In this document: piece by piece, positions 28,802 through 37,832 of the stretch
Layout: every line of letters starts with the position of its first letter
Numbering within the stretch: the stretch's first letter is position 1
NCBI RefSeq assembly: GCF_020144925.1
Contig: NZ_NSLC01000005.1
Location: 248,001 to 312,000, forward strand
Direction: 5' to 3'
From: Afifella sp. IM 167
GTDB lineage: Bacteria; Pseudomonadota; Alphaproteobacteria; Rhizobiales; Afifellaceae
DNA length: 64,000 nucleotides
Program-made: the position numbers and the translations under genes
Notes under the pieces: generated by a model
The model's database searches: none
Seen by the model: only the letters and a program-made list of their open reading frames with translations
Told to the model about the DNA's origin: nothing

Positions 28802-29149
28802 ATGAACGCGCTGCGCCCCAGCCATGCCCTTCGCCTCTGGCACGACGTCACGCTCTCTCTCGTCCGCGCCGAGGAGCCGGACCTCACCGCACGCCAGATG
28901 ACGGTGCTGCTGATCGTCTATCTGGAGGCGCCGCCTCATACGGTGCGCGGCCTCGCCGCAAGGCTCGGCGTCACCAAGGCGGTGATCACCCGCGCCCTCG
29001 ATACGCTCGGCCGCCACGGATTGCTGACGCGCAAGCGCGATCCGAAGGACATGCGCAACGTCCTCGTCCAGCGCACCGTGGAAGGCGCGCTCTTCCTGGA
29101 GCGCTTCGGCGATCTCGTCGTTCGCAAGGCCGCTGAGGTGATGCGGTGA
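28802..29149 (+). CDS. small MarR-type winged-helix protein
   Basis: 115 residues, one winged helix-turn-helix: TARQMTVLLIVYLEAPPHTVRGLAARLGVTKAVITRALDTLGRHGLLTRKRDPKDMRNVLVQRT. The recognition helix and basic wing (RKRDPKDMR) are intact. It probably represses or activates its own cluster. It begins 17 bases after the peptidase stop and overlaps the NlpC/P60 gene by GTGA, so the three genes form an operon. Confidence 0.85.
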   Translation: MNALRPSHALRLWHDVTLSLVRAEEPDLTARQMTVLLIVYLEAPPHTVRGLAARLGVTKAVITRALDTLGRHGLLTRKRDPKDMRNVLVQRTVEGALFLERFGDLVVRKAAEVMR

Positions 29150-30012
29150 GCGAGCTCGATCCGCGTCTTGCCGCCTATCGGCCGGATCTCGCCGACAGCC
29201 GTCTTGCCGGCAAGGTGGAGGCGGCCCGCTTCGTCGAGGCCGAGGCGTATCAGGTGGTCGATCCGCTCGCTCCCGTGCGCCGCGCGCCCTCGCCGGACGC
29301 ACCGCTCGACACGGAGGCCCTAAGGGGTGAAATCGTCCATGTTTTCGAGCTCGGAGAGGAGGGCTGGGCCTGGGGTCAGCTCGCCGCCGACGGATATGTG
29401 GGCTATCTGCCCTCCGGGGCGCTCAGCCGGCATGTCGCCGCCGCCACGCACCGCGTCGCCGTGCCCTCCACGCTTGTCTTCCCCGGGCCCGACATCAAGC
29501 TGCCGCCGCTCGCCGTACTGCCCCTCGGCGCCACTGTGCGCGTGACGGGCGAGGCGGAGGATCGCAACGCCCGCTACCTGAAGATCGCGCCGGCCGGCGC
29601 CATCGTCGCCCAGCACCTTTCACCCGTCGGCACGCCGGCTGGAACCGACCTCGTGGCGACCGCCGAGGCCTTTCTCGGCACGCCCTATCTTTGGGGCGGC
29701 AAGTCCCGCCTCGGCATCGACTGCTCCGGCCTCGTCCAGATCGCCTGCGAGACCGCCGGCATCGCCTGCCCGCGTGATTCGGACATGCAGGCGAACGGCC
29801 TCGGCTCAGCCCTCGACATCTCCGCCGGCCTGCCGCCGCTTCAGCGCGGCGACTTCGTCTTCTGGAAGGGCCATGTCGGCATCATGCAGGACGGGCAGAG
29901 CCTGCTTCACGCCAATGTTTTCCACATGGCTGTGGGCTTCGAGCCGCTTTCCGTCGCTGCCGTGCGGATTGCGCAAAAGGGTCCCACCATCACCGCAATT
30001 CGCCGCTTGTAA
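29146..30012 (+). CDS. NlpC/P60 family cell wall hydrolase with SH3-type domains
   Basis: 288 residues. The N-terminal part contains bacterial SH3-like repeats (EGWAWGQLAADGYVGYLPS, and a second at about 105-150). The C-terminal NlpC/P60 domain has the catalytic Cys in GTPYLWGGKSRLGIDCSGLVQIA and the His in KGHVGIM. No signal peptide is visible, so it may act in the cytoplasm on muropeptides, or be exported in another way. It cleaves D-Glu-to-diamino acid bonds in related proteins. GTG start overlapping the MarR-like gene. Confidence 0.9.
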   Translation: MSELDPRLAAYRPDLADSRLAGKVEAARFVEAEAYQVVDPLAPVRRAPSPDAPLDTEALRGEIVHVFELGEEGWAWGQLAADGYVGYLPSGALSRHVAAATHRVAVPSTLVFPGPDIKLPPLAVLPLGATVRVTGEAEDRNARYLKIAPAGAIVAQHLSPVGTPAGTDLVATAEAFLGTPYLWGGKSRLGIDCSGLVQIACETAGIACPRDSDMQANGLGSALDISAGLPPLQRGDFVFWKGHVGIMQDGQSLLHANVFHMAVGFEPLSVAAVRIAQKGPTITAIRRL

Positions 30013-30051
30013 TTCGCCACCTCGCGTCGTTTTCTTAGTCGGCGAAAACAC

Positions 30052-30945
30052 ATGGCCACATCCTTGCCTTTTCCTTCGCTGCGCATGCCTGCACGCCAGC
30101 TTGGCAACGCCGTGCTGTCGGTCGTGCCGGTGCAGCTTTTGCGTCGCTACTACCAGCTGCATCTCAGCTTGCAGGCCATGCGGCACGGGCGCGGCCGCCC
30201 GGTGGAGCTTCTCGCCGATCCGGATCGGGTCGTCATCGATGACGGGCTGAGGCGCCTCGTTCTGCCCAATCTCAGCCGCGTTCCGCGCTACCGGCAGGGG
30301 ATCGGCGCCAGGCTGCATCTCGTCGGCGACAAATACGGGATCGGGGGGGTCTATTTCCCGCGCGAGGGCGACGTCATCGTCGATGTCGGGGCCAATATCG
30401 GCGAGCTCACTCTCCTGTGCGCCGATGCGGGGGCGCAGGTCGTGGCGATCGAGCCAGATCCGCGGGCCTTTTCCTGCCTCACCCAGAATGTCGCCGGGCT
30501 CGATCATGTCCGCCTCGTCTCCTGCGCCGTCTGGAAAGGCCGCGAGGCGCTGAAGCTCTATCTTGCCGGCGATGCGACGAAGAGTTCGCTGATCCGCCGC
30601 ACCGGCCGTCCGCGCGATTCCATCTCCGTGGAGGCCTGGCCGCTCGACGCCCTGCCGCAGATCGTGGCGCTGCCGGCGATCGACCTGTTGAAGATCGACG
30701 GCGAGGGCGTGGAGCCGGAAATCCTTGCCGGCGCCGTGCGCACGCTGAAGCGCACCCGGCTTCTGGCCATCGACATGACCTCGGCGGCGATCCGCCCCGG
30801 CCTATGGGAAAAGGTGGAGAACGCGCTTCAGGTGATGAGCTTCCAGCAGCTCGACCACCCGGACGAGCGGGTGATTCTTGCGGCCAATATGGCCTTCACC
30901 CCGCCGCCGGTTCAGTACCCGGCGGATCGGTCGACGAGGTACTGA
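30052..30945 (+). CDS. FkbM family methyltransferase
   Basis: 297 residues. The SAM-binding region reads DVIVDVGANIGELTLLCADAGAQVVAIEPDPRAFSCLTQNV, followed by LLKIDGEGVEPEILAGA, both typical of the FkbM family that O-methylates sugars or small molecules. The substrate cannot be predicted. The 3' end overlaps the convergent ghrA gene by 34 bases. Confidence 0.88.
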   Translation: MATSLPFPSLRMPARQLGNAVLSVVPVQLLRRYYQLHLSLQAMRHGRGRPVELLADPDRVVIDDGLRRLVLPNLSRVPRYRQGIGARLHLVGDKYGIGGVYFPREGDVIVDVGANIGELTLLCADAGAQVVAIEPDPRAFSCLTQNVAGLDHVRLVSCAVWKGREALKLYLAGDATKSSLIRRTGRPRDSISVEAWPLDALPQIVALPAIDLLKIDGEGVEPEILAGAVRTLKRTRLLAIDMTSAAIRPGLWEKVENALQVMSFQQLDHPDERVILAANMAFTPPPVQYPADRSTRY

Positions 30946-31877
30946 AGCTCTTCCCCGGCCTCCATCCGCTTCACCTGCCTTGCGATCAGGCGCGGCAGCA
31001 CCGCCGGGTCGGAGACCGAGGCGACATGCGGGGTGATGAAGAGGTTGTCGAGCTTCCACAGAGGGCTTGAGGCCGGCAGCGGCTCCTCGGCGAAGACGTC
31101 GAGGCTTGCGCCTCTCAGAAGGCCGTTCGTGAGCGCGGCGGCGATATCCGCCTCGTTCTGCAGCCTGCCGCGTCCCGCATTGATGAGGATCGGCCCGCCC
31201 AGCGGTCCGTCCTGGCGCAGCTGCCCGAAGAGCTTGGCGCTCAGCATGCCGCGCGTCTTCGGCGTATCTGGCAGCAGGCAGACGAGGATGTCGGTATCGC
31301 CGAGGAAGGCGCGCAGCTGCCCGTCGCCGTGATAGCCGACCACCCCGGCGACGTCCTTTGCCCGCCGGCTCCAGCCGGTCACCCGGAAGCCGAGCTGGAT
31401 GAGAAGCTCGGCCGAGGCGATGCCAAGCACGCCGAGCCCCATGATGCCGACCGTCACCTCCCGCGCCGCCGGCTGCGGCAACGCCCGCCACTGACCGGCG
31501 CGCTGCAGCGCCTGGTAGGAAGGCCCGAGGCGCAGATGGTGCAGCGCCTGCCAGGCGACGTATTCCACCATCCGGTTGGTGAGGTCGGGATCGACGATCC
31601 GCGCGATCGGCAGATCCGGCAGGGTCGGGATGTCGAGGAGATGGTCGACCCCCGCGCCGACGGACAGGATCGCCTTCAGCTTCGGCAGGCGTGCGAAGAG
31701 TTCGGCCTGCGGCTTCCAGGCGACGAGGTATTCCGTTTCCGCAAGCTCGGCGTCGGTGCCGGCGAAGCTGCCGTCGGGTTCGAGCGCGATCACCTTCTCG
31801 TCCGGCAGCCTTTCCTGCAGCGAGGTCAGCCATCGCGCGGGATTCCAGACGGCAAGGGAAAGAAGAACGGTGGTCAT
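30912..31877 (-). CDS. ghrA: glyoxylate/hydroxypyruvate reductase A
   Basis: 321 residues of the D-2-hydroxyacid dehydrogenase superfamily, GhrA subgroup. Visible motifs: SVGAGVDHLL, the Rossmann loop in VTVGIMGLGVLGIASAELL, WSRRAKD (NADPH-preferring Arg pair), LINAGRGRLQNEADI with the catalytic Arg region, and the His in ITPHVASVSDP. It reduces glyoxylate and hydroxypyruvate with NADPH. The ATG overlaps the yejF stop as ATGA, so it is translationally coupled to the peptide importer genes. Confidence 0.93.
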   Translation of the reverse strand: MTTVLLSLAVWNPARWLTSLQERLPDEKVIALEPDGSFAGTDAELAETEYLVAWKPQAELFARLPKLKAILSVGAGVDHLLDIPTLPDLPIARIVDPDLTNRMVEYVAWQALHHLRLGPSYQALQRAGQWRALPQPAAREVTVGIMGLGVLGIASAELLIQLGFRVTGWSRRAKDVAGVVGYHGDGQLRAFLGDTDILVCLLPDTPKTRGMLSAKLFGQLRQDGPLGGPILINAGRGRLQNEADIAAALTNGLLRGASLDVFAEEPLPASSPLWKLDNLFITPHVASVSDPAVLPRLIARQVKRMEAGEELQYLVDRSAGY

Positions 31878-33502
31878 GCGTTGAGGGCTCCGCCAAAGGC
31901 AACTTCAAGGTCGAAGGCGGCGGCCATCAGCGCCTTCGTGTAATCGGTCTGCGGCCGGTCGAATATCTCCTCCGCAGGCCCCGCCTCCACCACCTTGCCC
32001 TCGCGCATCACGATGATCTCGTTGGCGAGTGCCCGCACCACCTTGAGGTCGTGCGAGATGAACAGATAGGTGAGGCCGTGGCGGCGCTGCAGGGCGCGCA
32101 AGAGGTCCACGACCTGCGCCTGCACGCTCATGTCGAGCGCCGAGGTCGGCTCGTCCAGCATGACGAATTTCGGCTCCAGCACCATGGCGCGGGCGATCGC
32201 GATCCTCTGGCGCTGGCCGCCGGAAAATTCGTGCGGATAGCGGAAGCGGGTGGCCGGGTCGATGCCGACCTCCGCCAGCGCCTTGATGACGCGCTGATCG
32301 CGCTCGTCGGCCGAAAGCCCCGGCTCGTGCACCGCGAGGCCTTCGCCGACGACGTCGCGGATCACCATGCGCGGCGACAGCGAGCCGTAGGGATCCTGGA
32401 AGACGATCTGCATGTCGCTCCTGAGCGCGCGCATGTCCCGGAAGGCCGAGCCCTGGATGTCGCGGCCGAGAAAGGCGATGCGGCCCTCCGAGGAGATGAG
32501 GCGCAGGATGGCGAGGCCGAGCGTCGTCTTGCCGGAGCCCGATTCGCCCACGACGCCGAGCGTCTCGCCCTCGCGCACCTTGATGTCGATGCCGTCCACC
32601 GCCTTGATATGGCCCACCGTCCGCCTCAGGAAGCCGCGCCGGATCGGAAACCAGACCTTCAGGTTGTCGGCCTCCACGATCACTTGGCCGCTGGTGTCGG
32701 TGGCCGGGGCCGAGCCCTTCGGCTCGGCGGCCAGCAGATGCTGCGTATAGGCGTGTTCGGGCTGGGTGAAGATCTGCTCCGTCGGCCCGCGCTCCACGAT
32801 CTCGCCCTCCGTCATCACGCAGACCCGGTCGGCCACCTTGCGCACGATGCCGAGGTCATGGGTGATGAACAGCATCGCCATGTGCTGCTCTTCCTTGAGC
32901 CGCGCCAGAAGGTCGAGGATCTGCGCCTGCACGGTCACGTCGAGCGCCGTCGTCGGCTCGTCGGCGATCAGGAGATCCGGCTCGTTGGCGAGCGCCATGG
33001 CGATCATGACGCGCTGGCGCTGCCCGCCCGAAAGCTGGTGAGGGTAGGAGCCGAGCCGGCTTTGCGGGTCGCGGATGCCCACCTGGTCGAGGAGTTCCAG
33101 GACGCGCTTGCGCGCCGCGGCCCCGCTCATGCCCCGATGCACGTCGAGCACCTCGCCCACCTGCCGCTCCACCGTGTGCAGCGGGTTGAGGGAGGACATC
33201 GGCTCCTGGAAGATCATCGAGATCTGGTTGCCGCGCACCTCACGCATCGTCTTCTCGCCGGCCCTGAGGAGCTCGCGGTCGCGAAACAGGATCTCGCCCG
33301 AAGGGTGGCTTGCCGGCGGATAGGTGAGGAGCTGCAGGACGGAGAGCGCCGTCACCGATTTTCCCGAGCCGGATTCGCCGACCAGCGCCACCGTCTCCTT
33401 GGCGCCGATGTCGAAGGAAACGTTCCGCACCGCATGCGTCGTCGATCCCCCTTGGGTGAAGTCGACCGAAAGGTTGCGGACCGAGAGGAGGGAGCCGCTC
33501 AT
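31874..33502 (-). CDS. yejF: peptide ABC transporter ATP-binding protein YejF (fused double ATPase)
   Basis: 542 residues with two complete ATPase domains: Walker [11 protein letters not shown] and [10 protein letters not shown], signatures LSGGQRQR and FSGGQRQR, Walker [13 protein letters not shown] and [12 protein letters not shown], plus the oligopeptide-family C-terminal extension after each. It powers the YejBE channel. ATG 33502 overlaps the yejE stop as ATGA. YejABEF imports peptides including host antimicrobial peptides in enterobacteria and Brucella. Confidence 0.95.
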   Translation of the reverse strand: MSGSLLSVRNLSVDFTQGGSTTHAVRNVSFDIGAKETVALVGESGSGKSVTALSVLQLLTYPPASHPSGEILFRDRELLRAGEKTMREVRGNQISMIFQEPMSSLNPLHTVERQVGEVLDVHRGMSGAAARKRVLELLDQVGIRDPQSRLGSYPHQLSGGQRQRVMIAMALANEPDLLIADEPTTALDVTVQAQILDLLARLKEEQHMAMLFITHDLGIVRKVADRVCVMTEGEIVERGPTEQIFTQPEHAYTQHLLAAEPKGSAPATDTSGQVIVEADNLKVWFPIRRGFLRRTVGHIKAVDGIDIKVREGETLGVVGESGSGKTTLGLAILRLISSEGRIAFLGRDIQGSAFRDMRALRSDMQIVFQDPYGSLSPRMVIRDVVGEGLAVHEPGLSADERDQRVIKALAEVGIDPATRFRYPHEFSGGQRQRIAIARAMVLEPKFVMLDEPTSALDMSVQAQVVDLLRALQRRHGLTYLFISHDLKVVRALANEIIVMREGKVVEAGPAEEIFDRPQTDYTKALMAAAFDLEVAFGGALNA

Positions 33503-34767
33503 GCGAAGGTCTTCCGCGGGTCGAAGGCGTCGCGCACCGCCTCGCCGACGAAGATCAGGAGCGACAGCATCAGCGAGATGACGATGAAGCCGGTGATGCC
33601 GAGCCAGGGCGCCTGCAGGTTCGCCTTGCCCTGGGCGAGCAGCTCGCCGAGCGAGGGCGAGCCCGGCGGCATGCCGAAGCCGAGGAAGTCGAGCGAGGTC
33701 AGCGTCGTGATCGAGCCGTTGAGGATGAAGGGCATGAAGGTGAGCGTCGCCACCATCGCGTTCGGCAGCAGATGCCGGAACATGATGGTGAGGTTGGAGA
33801 CGCCGAGCGCCCGCGCCGCCTTCACGTATTCGAAGTTGCGCGCTCTGAGGAACTCCGCGCGCACCACGCCCACGAGCGCCACCCAGGAGAAGAGGAGAAG
33901 GATGCCGAGCAGCACCCAGAAGCCGGGGGGCAGGATGGAGGAGATGATGAGCAGGAGATAGAGCGCCGGGATCGCCGTCCAGATCTCGATGAAGCGCTGG
34001 AAGAAGAGGTCGACCCGCCCGCCGAAATAGCCCTGCACCGCCCCGGCCGCCACGCCCACCACGGATGAGAAGATCGTCAAGAGCAGGCCGAAGAGGACGG
34101 AGATGCGGAAGCCGTAGACGAGCCGGGCGACGACGTCGCGGCCCTGGTCGTCCGTGCCGAGCCAGTTCCAGTTCCCCTTGGCGCAGAAGCGCTGAAGCTG
34201 TTCGGTGTCGCCCGGGCAGACGGAGCCCGCGATCCGCCAGGTCGGCGGGGCGGGAAAGCCGATCGGCCTGCCCAGCGCTTCCTTCAGCTCCTCGGTCGGA
34301 AAATCGCGGTTCACCGTGCGGTAGGAATAGTGGATCGGCGGCCAGATCATCCAGCCATTGGCATTGATCTCGTCGGCGATGAAGGGGTCGCGGTAGTCGG
34401 TGGTCGCCAGGAAGCCGCCGAAGGTCTCCTCCGGATAGTCGACGAGGACGGGATAGTAGAACTCGCCCTTGTAGGAGACGAGGAACGGCCGGTCGTTGAC
34501 GAGGAGCTCGGCGCAGAGCGAGGCGATGAAGAGGACGAGGAAGATCCACAGCGACCAGTAGCCCCGCCGGTTGGCCCTGAAATTGTCCCAGCGCCGCCGG
34601 TTGATCGGCGAGAGCGAGAAGAGCCGCCTGGCCGGCGCCGCCTCCTGGCCGGGCAGCGGCCCGGGGGCCTCCATCTGCGCGTCCGGCCTTCCGGCATCGG
34701 GCGCATGCGGCGGCACCGGACCTGCCGGCCCGTCCGTCTTCTTTTCCCGGTCCGTCTTCACGTCCAT
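33499..34767 (-). CDS. yejE: peptide ABC transporter permease YejE
   Basis: 422 residues. A Pro-rich cytoplasmic N terminus, the OppC-type domain (SPINRRRWDNFRANRRGYWSLW), a long periplasmic loop with the LGTDDQGRDVVARLVYGFRIS motif, and the C-terminal permease domain with the EAA loop (AARALGVSNLTIMFRHLLPNA). It pairs with YejB. Four bases separate it from yejB. Confidence 0.94.
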   Translation of the reverse strand: MDVKTDREKKTDGPAGPVPPHAPDAGRPDAQMEAPGPLPGQEAAPARRLFSLSPINRRRWDNFRANRRGYWSLWIFLVLFIASLCAELLVNDRPFLVSYKGEFYYPVLVDYPEETFGGFLATTDYRDPFIADEINANGWMIWPPIHYSYRTVNRDFPTEELKEALGRPIGFPAPPTWRIAGSVCPGDTEQLQRFCAKGNWNWLGTDDQGRDVVARLVYGFRISVLFGLLLTIFSSVVGVAAGAVQGYFGGRVDLFFQRFIEIWTAIPALYLLLIISSILPPGFWVLLGILLLFSWVALVGVVRAEFLRARNFEYVKAARALGVSNLTIMFRHLLPNAMVATLTFMPFILNGSITTLTSLDFLGFGMPPGSPSLGELLAQGKANLQAPWLGITGFIVISLMLSLLIFVGEAVRDAFDPRKTFA

Positions 34768-34771
34768 CCGC

Positions 34772-35908
34772 TCAGACCTCCCGGCTCTCGAAGTCGATCC
34801 TGGGATCGATCCAGGTATAGGTGAGGTCGGAGATGAGCTGCACGATGAGGCCCATCAGCGAGAAGATGTAGAGCGTGGCGAAGACCACCGGATAGTCGCG
34901 GTTGATGACGCTCTCGAAGGAGAGGAGGCCGAGCCCGTCGAGCGAGAAGATCGTCTCGATCAGCAGCGAGCCGGCGAAGAAGGCCGAGACGAAGGCGGCC
35001 GGAAAGCCGGAGATGACGATCAGCATGGCGTTGCGGAAGACGTGGCCGTAGAGGACCTGCCGCTGCGTCAGCCCCTTTGCCCGGGCCGTCACCACGTATT
35101 GCTTGCGGATCTCGTCGAGGAAGGAATTCTTGGTCAGAAGCGTCGTCGTGGCGAAGGCGGCCAGCGCCATGGAGATGAGCGGCAGCGCCAGGTGCCAGAA
35201 ATAGTCGGCGAGCGCCCTGGGGTCGGTGATCCACTCCCAGAAGCCCATCCGCGCATATTGCTCCGACCACAGGCCCCTTAGGGGAAACCAGTCGAAGAAC
35301 GAGCCGCCGGCGAAGAAGACGATGAGGAAGATCGCGAAGAGAAATCCCGGCACGGCATAGGCGACGACGACAACAGCCGAGGTCCAGACGTCGAAGGGCG
35401 AGCCGTCCGTCACGGCCTTGCGGATGCCGAGCGGTATGGAGATGGCGTAGGACAGGAGCGTCATCCAAAGGCCGAGCGAGATGGAGACCGGCAGCTTCTC
35501 CTTGATCAGGGCAAGGACGGAGATGTCGCGAAAATAGCTCTCGCCGAAATCGAAGCGGGCATAGTTCCAGATCATCAGCCCGAAGCGCGTCAGCGGCGGC
35601 TTGTCGAAGCCGAACTGCTTTTCCAGCTGGCGGATGAATTCCGGGTCGAGCCCCTGCGCGCCGCGATATTTGGAGGTGATGCCGGCATCGGTGCCGCCGC
35701 CGGACTGGCTGTTGCCGCCGGCCGAGAAATCGCCGCCCGAGGAGCCGCCGATCCGCGCCGTCGCCGAAACGTCGGTGCCCTGCAGCTGGGCGATCACCCG
35801 CTCCACCGGCCCGCCGGGCGCGAACTGCACCACGACGAAGCTGATCGCCATGATCCCGAGGATGGTCGGGATCATCAGAAGAACGCGTCTCAGGATGTAA
35901 GCGGCCAT
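34772..35908 (-). CDS. yejB: peptide ABC transporter permease YejB
   Basis: 378 residues. The N terminus AAYILRRVLLMIPTILGIMAISFVVVQF is the typical DppB/OppB helix. A Gly/Ser-rich periplasmic loop (GGSSGGDFSAGGNSQSGGG) distinguishes YejB. The EAA loop TARAKGLTQRQVLYGHVFRNA is present near residue 280. It forms the channel with YejE. Confidence 0.94.
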   Translation of the reverse strand: MAAYILRRVLLMIPTILGIMAISFVVVQFAPGGPVERVIAQLQGTDVSATARIGGSSGGDFSAGGNSQSGGGTDAGITSKYRGAQGLDPEFIRQLEKQFGFDKPPLTRFGLMIWNYARFDFGESYFRDISVLALIKEKLPVSISLGLWMTLLSYAISIPLGIRKAVTDGSPFDVWTSAVVVVAYAVPGFLFAIFLIVFFAGGSFFDWFPLRGLWSEQYARMGFWEWITDPRALADYFWHLALPLISMALAAFATTTLLTKNSFLDEIRKQYVVTARAKGLTQRQVLYGHVFRNAMLIVISGFPAAFVSAFFAGSLLIETIFSLDGLGLLSFESVINRDYPVVFATLYIFSLMGLIVQLISDLTYTWIDPRIDFESREV

Positions 35909-35936
35909 GCGTCTCCGTGGGCTCTGTCGTCCGCGA

Positions 35937-37832
35937 CTAGCCGGCCATGCCGATTCGCTTCGCCTTCTCCTCGTCGTACCACCAGGTGGTCTCGAACGGA
36001 AAATCGAAGGCGGGCTTCGTTGCGGGTCGGCTGAAGAGGTCCCAATGCGCCACCTTGTGGCTGTCCTGGTACCATTCCGGCACGACGTAGTGGTGGGCGC
36101 GCAGCACCCGGTCGAGCGCCGTCACCACGGTCCGGTGGCTGTCGCGGTCGGGCGCGGCGAGCGCCATGTCCACCAGCGTGTCGACCACCTCGTTGCGGAT
36201 GCCGGCATAGTTGCGCGAGGACGAAAGGCCGGCCGCTTCCGAGGAAAAGGAGGATTTGAGGCTTTCGAGCGGCGTCGCCGATCCGGAAAAGCGCAGCCCG
36301 ATGATGTCGAAGTTGAACTCGTCGAGCCGGGCCTGGAACTGCGCCGAATCCACCGGCCGGATCGTCGCGTCGATGCCGAGCCGCATCAGCGATGCGACGA
36401 ACTTGCCGAGGATGCGCTCCGATGTCGGGTCCGACTGGATCAGGAACTCGATCGAAAGCGGCGTGCCGTCCGCGCCGGTGAGCTGGCCGCCCTGGCGCTG
36501 CCAGCCGGCCTCGCTGAGAAGCTCCGAGGCGCGCCTCAGATTGGTGCGGTCGGCGCCGGAGCCGTCCGAGACGGGCGGCGTCACCGCCGGGCCGAAGACC
36601 GTCTCGGGAAGCCGGTCTCGGAAGGGCTCCAGGATGGCGAGCTCGGCCTCGGACGGCTCTCCCTCGGCCGCATAGACGGACTTTTCGAAGAAGGAGCTCG
36701 TGCGGGTATAGGAATTGTAGAAGAGGTTGGTGTTCAGCCATTCGAAGTCGAAGGCGAGGCCGATCGCCTCGCGGGTGCGCGGATCGGCGAACTTTTCGCT
36801 CCGCGTATTGAGATACCACGCCTGGAAGTCGGGCAGCGCCTCGGCCGGCAGCAGCTCCTTCTTGATCTTGCCCGCCTCCATCGCCGGAAAATTGTATTCC
36901 GTCGCCCAGGTCTTGGAGGTGAATTCCTCGCGGAAGGTGATGGCGCCCTTCTTGAAGGCCTCGAAGCCGGACTGCCGGTCGCGGAAGAACTCGATGCGGA
37001 TCACGTCGAAATTGTAGGCGCCGCGGTTGATGGGAAGGTCGGCGCCCCACCAGTCCGGCACGCGCTCGTATTCGATGAAGCGGCCCTGCTGCAGGTTGCC
37101 CACCCGGTAGGGGCCCGAGCCGAGCGGCGCTTCCAGGGTCGAGGCGCCGAATTCGCGCCCCTCGTACCATTTCGCCGAGAATATCGGCAGCTCGGCGAGG
37201 ACGAGCTTCAGCTCGCGCGACTGCCGGCCGGAGAGGGTGACCGTCACCTCGCGCTCGCCGCTCGCCACGGCGGAGACCATCTGCCGGAGGGGCAGCACGA
37301 TATCCGCATGCCCCTTCTCCTTCAGCGTCGTCAGCGAGAAGGCGACGTCGGATGCCAGCAGCGGCGTGCCGTCGAAAAAGCGCGCCGCCTCTCTCAGCCG
37401 GAAGACGAGGACGTTGCCGTCATCGGAGAGGGCGACGCTCTCCGCCGCCTGTCCGTAGAGCGCGTCCGGCTCGTCCGCGGCGCGCTTCATCAGCGAGGCG
37501 AAGGTGAGCTCCATGCGCGGCGGCGCGTCTCCCTTGGTGGAGAAGGAGGAGAGCGTGTTGAAGGTGAAGAAGCTCTGGTTGAAGACGGCGTTGGGCGCCA
37601 GCATGACGATCCGCCCGCCCTTCGGCGCCGCGGCGTCGACATAGGAGAGGTGGCCGAAGTCCGGCGCGTATTTGAGGTCGCCGAAGAGCGACATGCCGTG
37701 GCGCGCGCCCGCCGGCGTTGCGGCGGCGGCGAGCGATGTCAGCCGCCCAAGTCCCGGGGCCCCAAGCCCCGGCGCGAACAGAGCGAGGCCGGCCGCGCCC
37801 TTGAGCGCGCTGCGGCGGGTAAATCCTCTCAC
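35937..37832 (-). CDS. yejA2: extracellular peptide-binding protein, second of two (YejA-like)
   Basis: 631 residues from GTG 37832, which overlaps the upstream binding-protein stop as GTGA. The N terminus FTRRSALKGAAGLALFAPGLG has a twin-arginine-like pattern, so export may be by Tat. The SBP_bac_5 family hallmarks include GDLKYAPDFGHLSYVDAAAPKGG, GSGPYRVGN, WWGADLPINRGAYNFD and FFEKS. It feeds peptides to YejBEF. It is a paralogue of the first binding protein, with parallel blocks (DFGHLSYV / DFAHYDYV). Confidence 0.93.
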   Translation of the reverse strand: MRGFTRRSALKGAAGLALFAPGLGAPGLGRLTSLAAAATPAGARHGMSLFGDLKYAPDFGHLSYVDAAAPKGGRIVMLAPNAVFNQSFFTFNTLSSFSTKGDAPPRMELTFASLMKRAADEPDALYGQAAESVALSDDGNVLVFRLREAARFFDGTPLLASDVAFSLTTLKEKGHADIVLPLRQMVSAVASGEREVTVTLSGRQSRELKLVLAELPIFSAKWYEGREFGASTLEAPLGSGPYRVGNLQQGRFIEYERVPDWWGADLPINRGAYNFDVIRIEFFRDRQSGFEAFKKGAITFREEFTSKTWATEYNFPAMEAGKIKKELLPAEALPDFQAWYLNTRSEKFADPRTREAIGLAFDFEWLNTNLFYNSYTRTSSFFEKSVYAAEGEPSEAELAILEPFRDRLPETVFGPAVTPPVSDGSGADRTNLRRASELLSEAGWQRQGGQLTGADGTPLSIEFLIQSDPTSERILGKFVASLMRLGIDATIRPVDSAQFQARLDEFNFDIIGLRFSGSATPLESLKSSFSSEAAGLSSSRNYAGIRNEVVDTLVDMALAAPDRDSHRTVVTALDRVLRAHHYVVPEWYQDSHKVAHWDLFSRPATKPAFDFPFETTWWYDEEKAKRIGMAG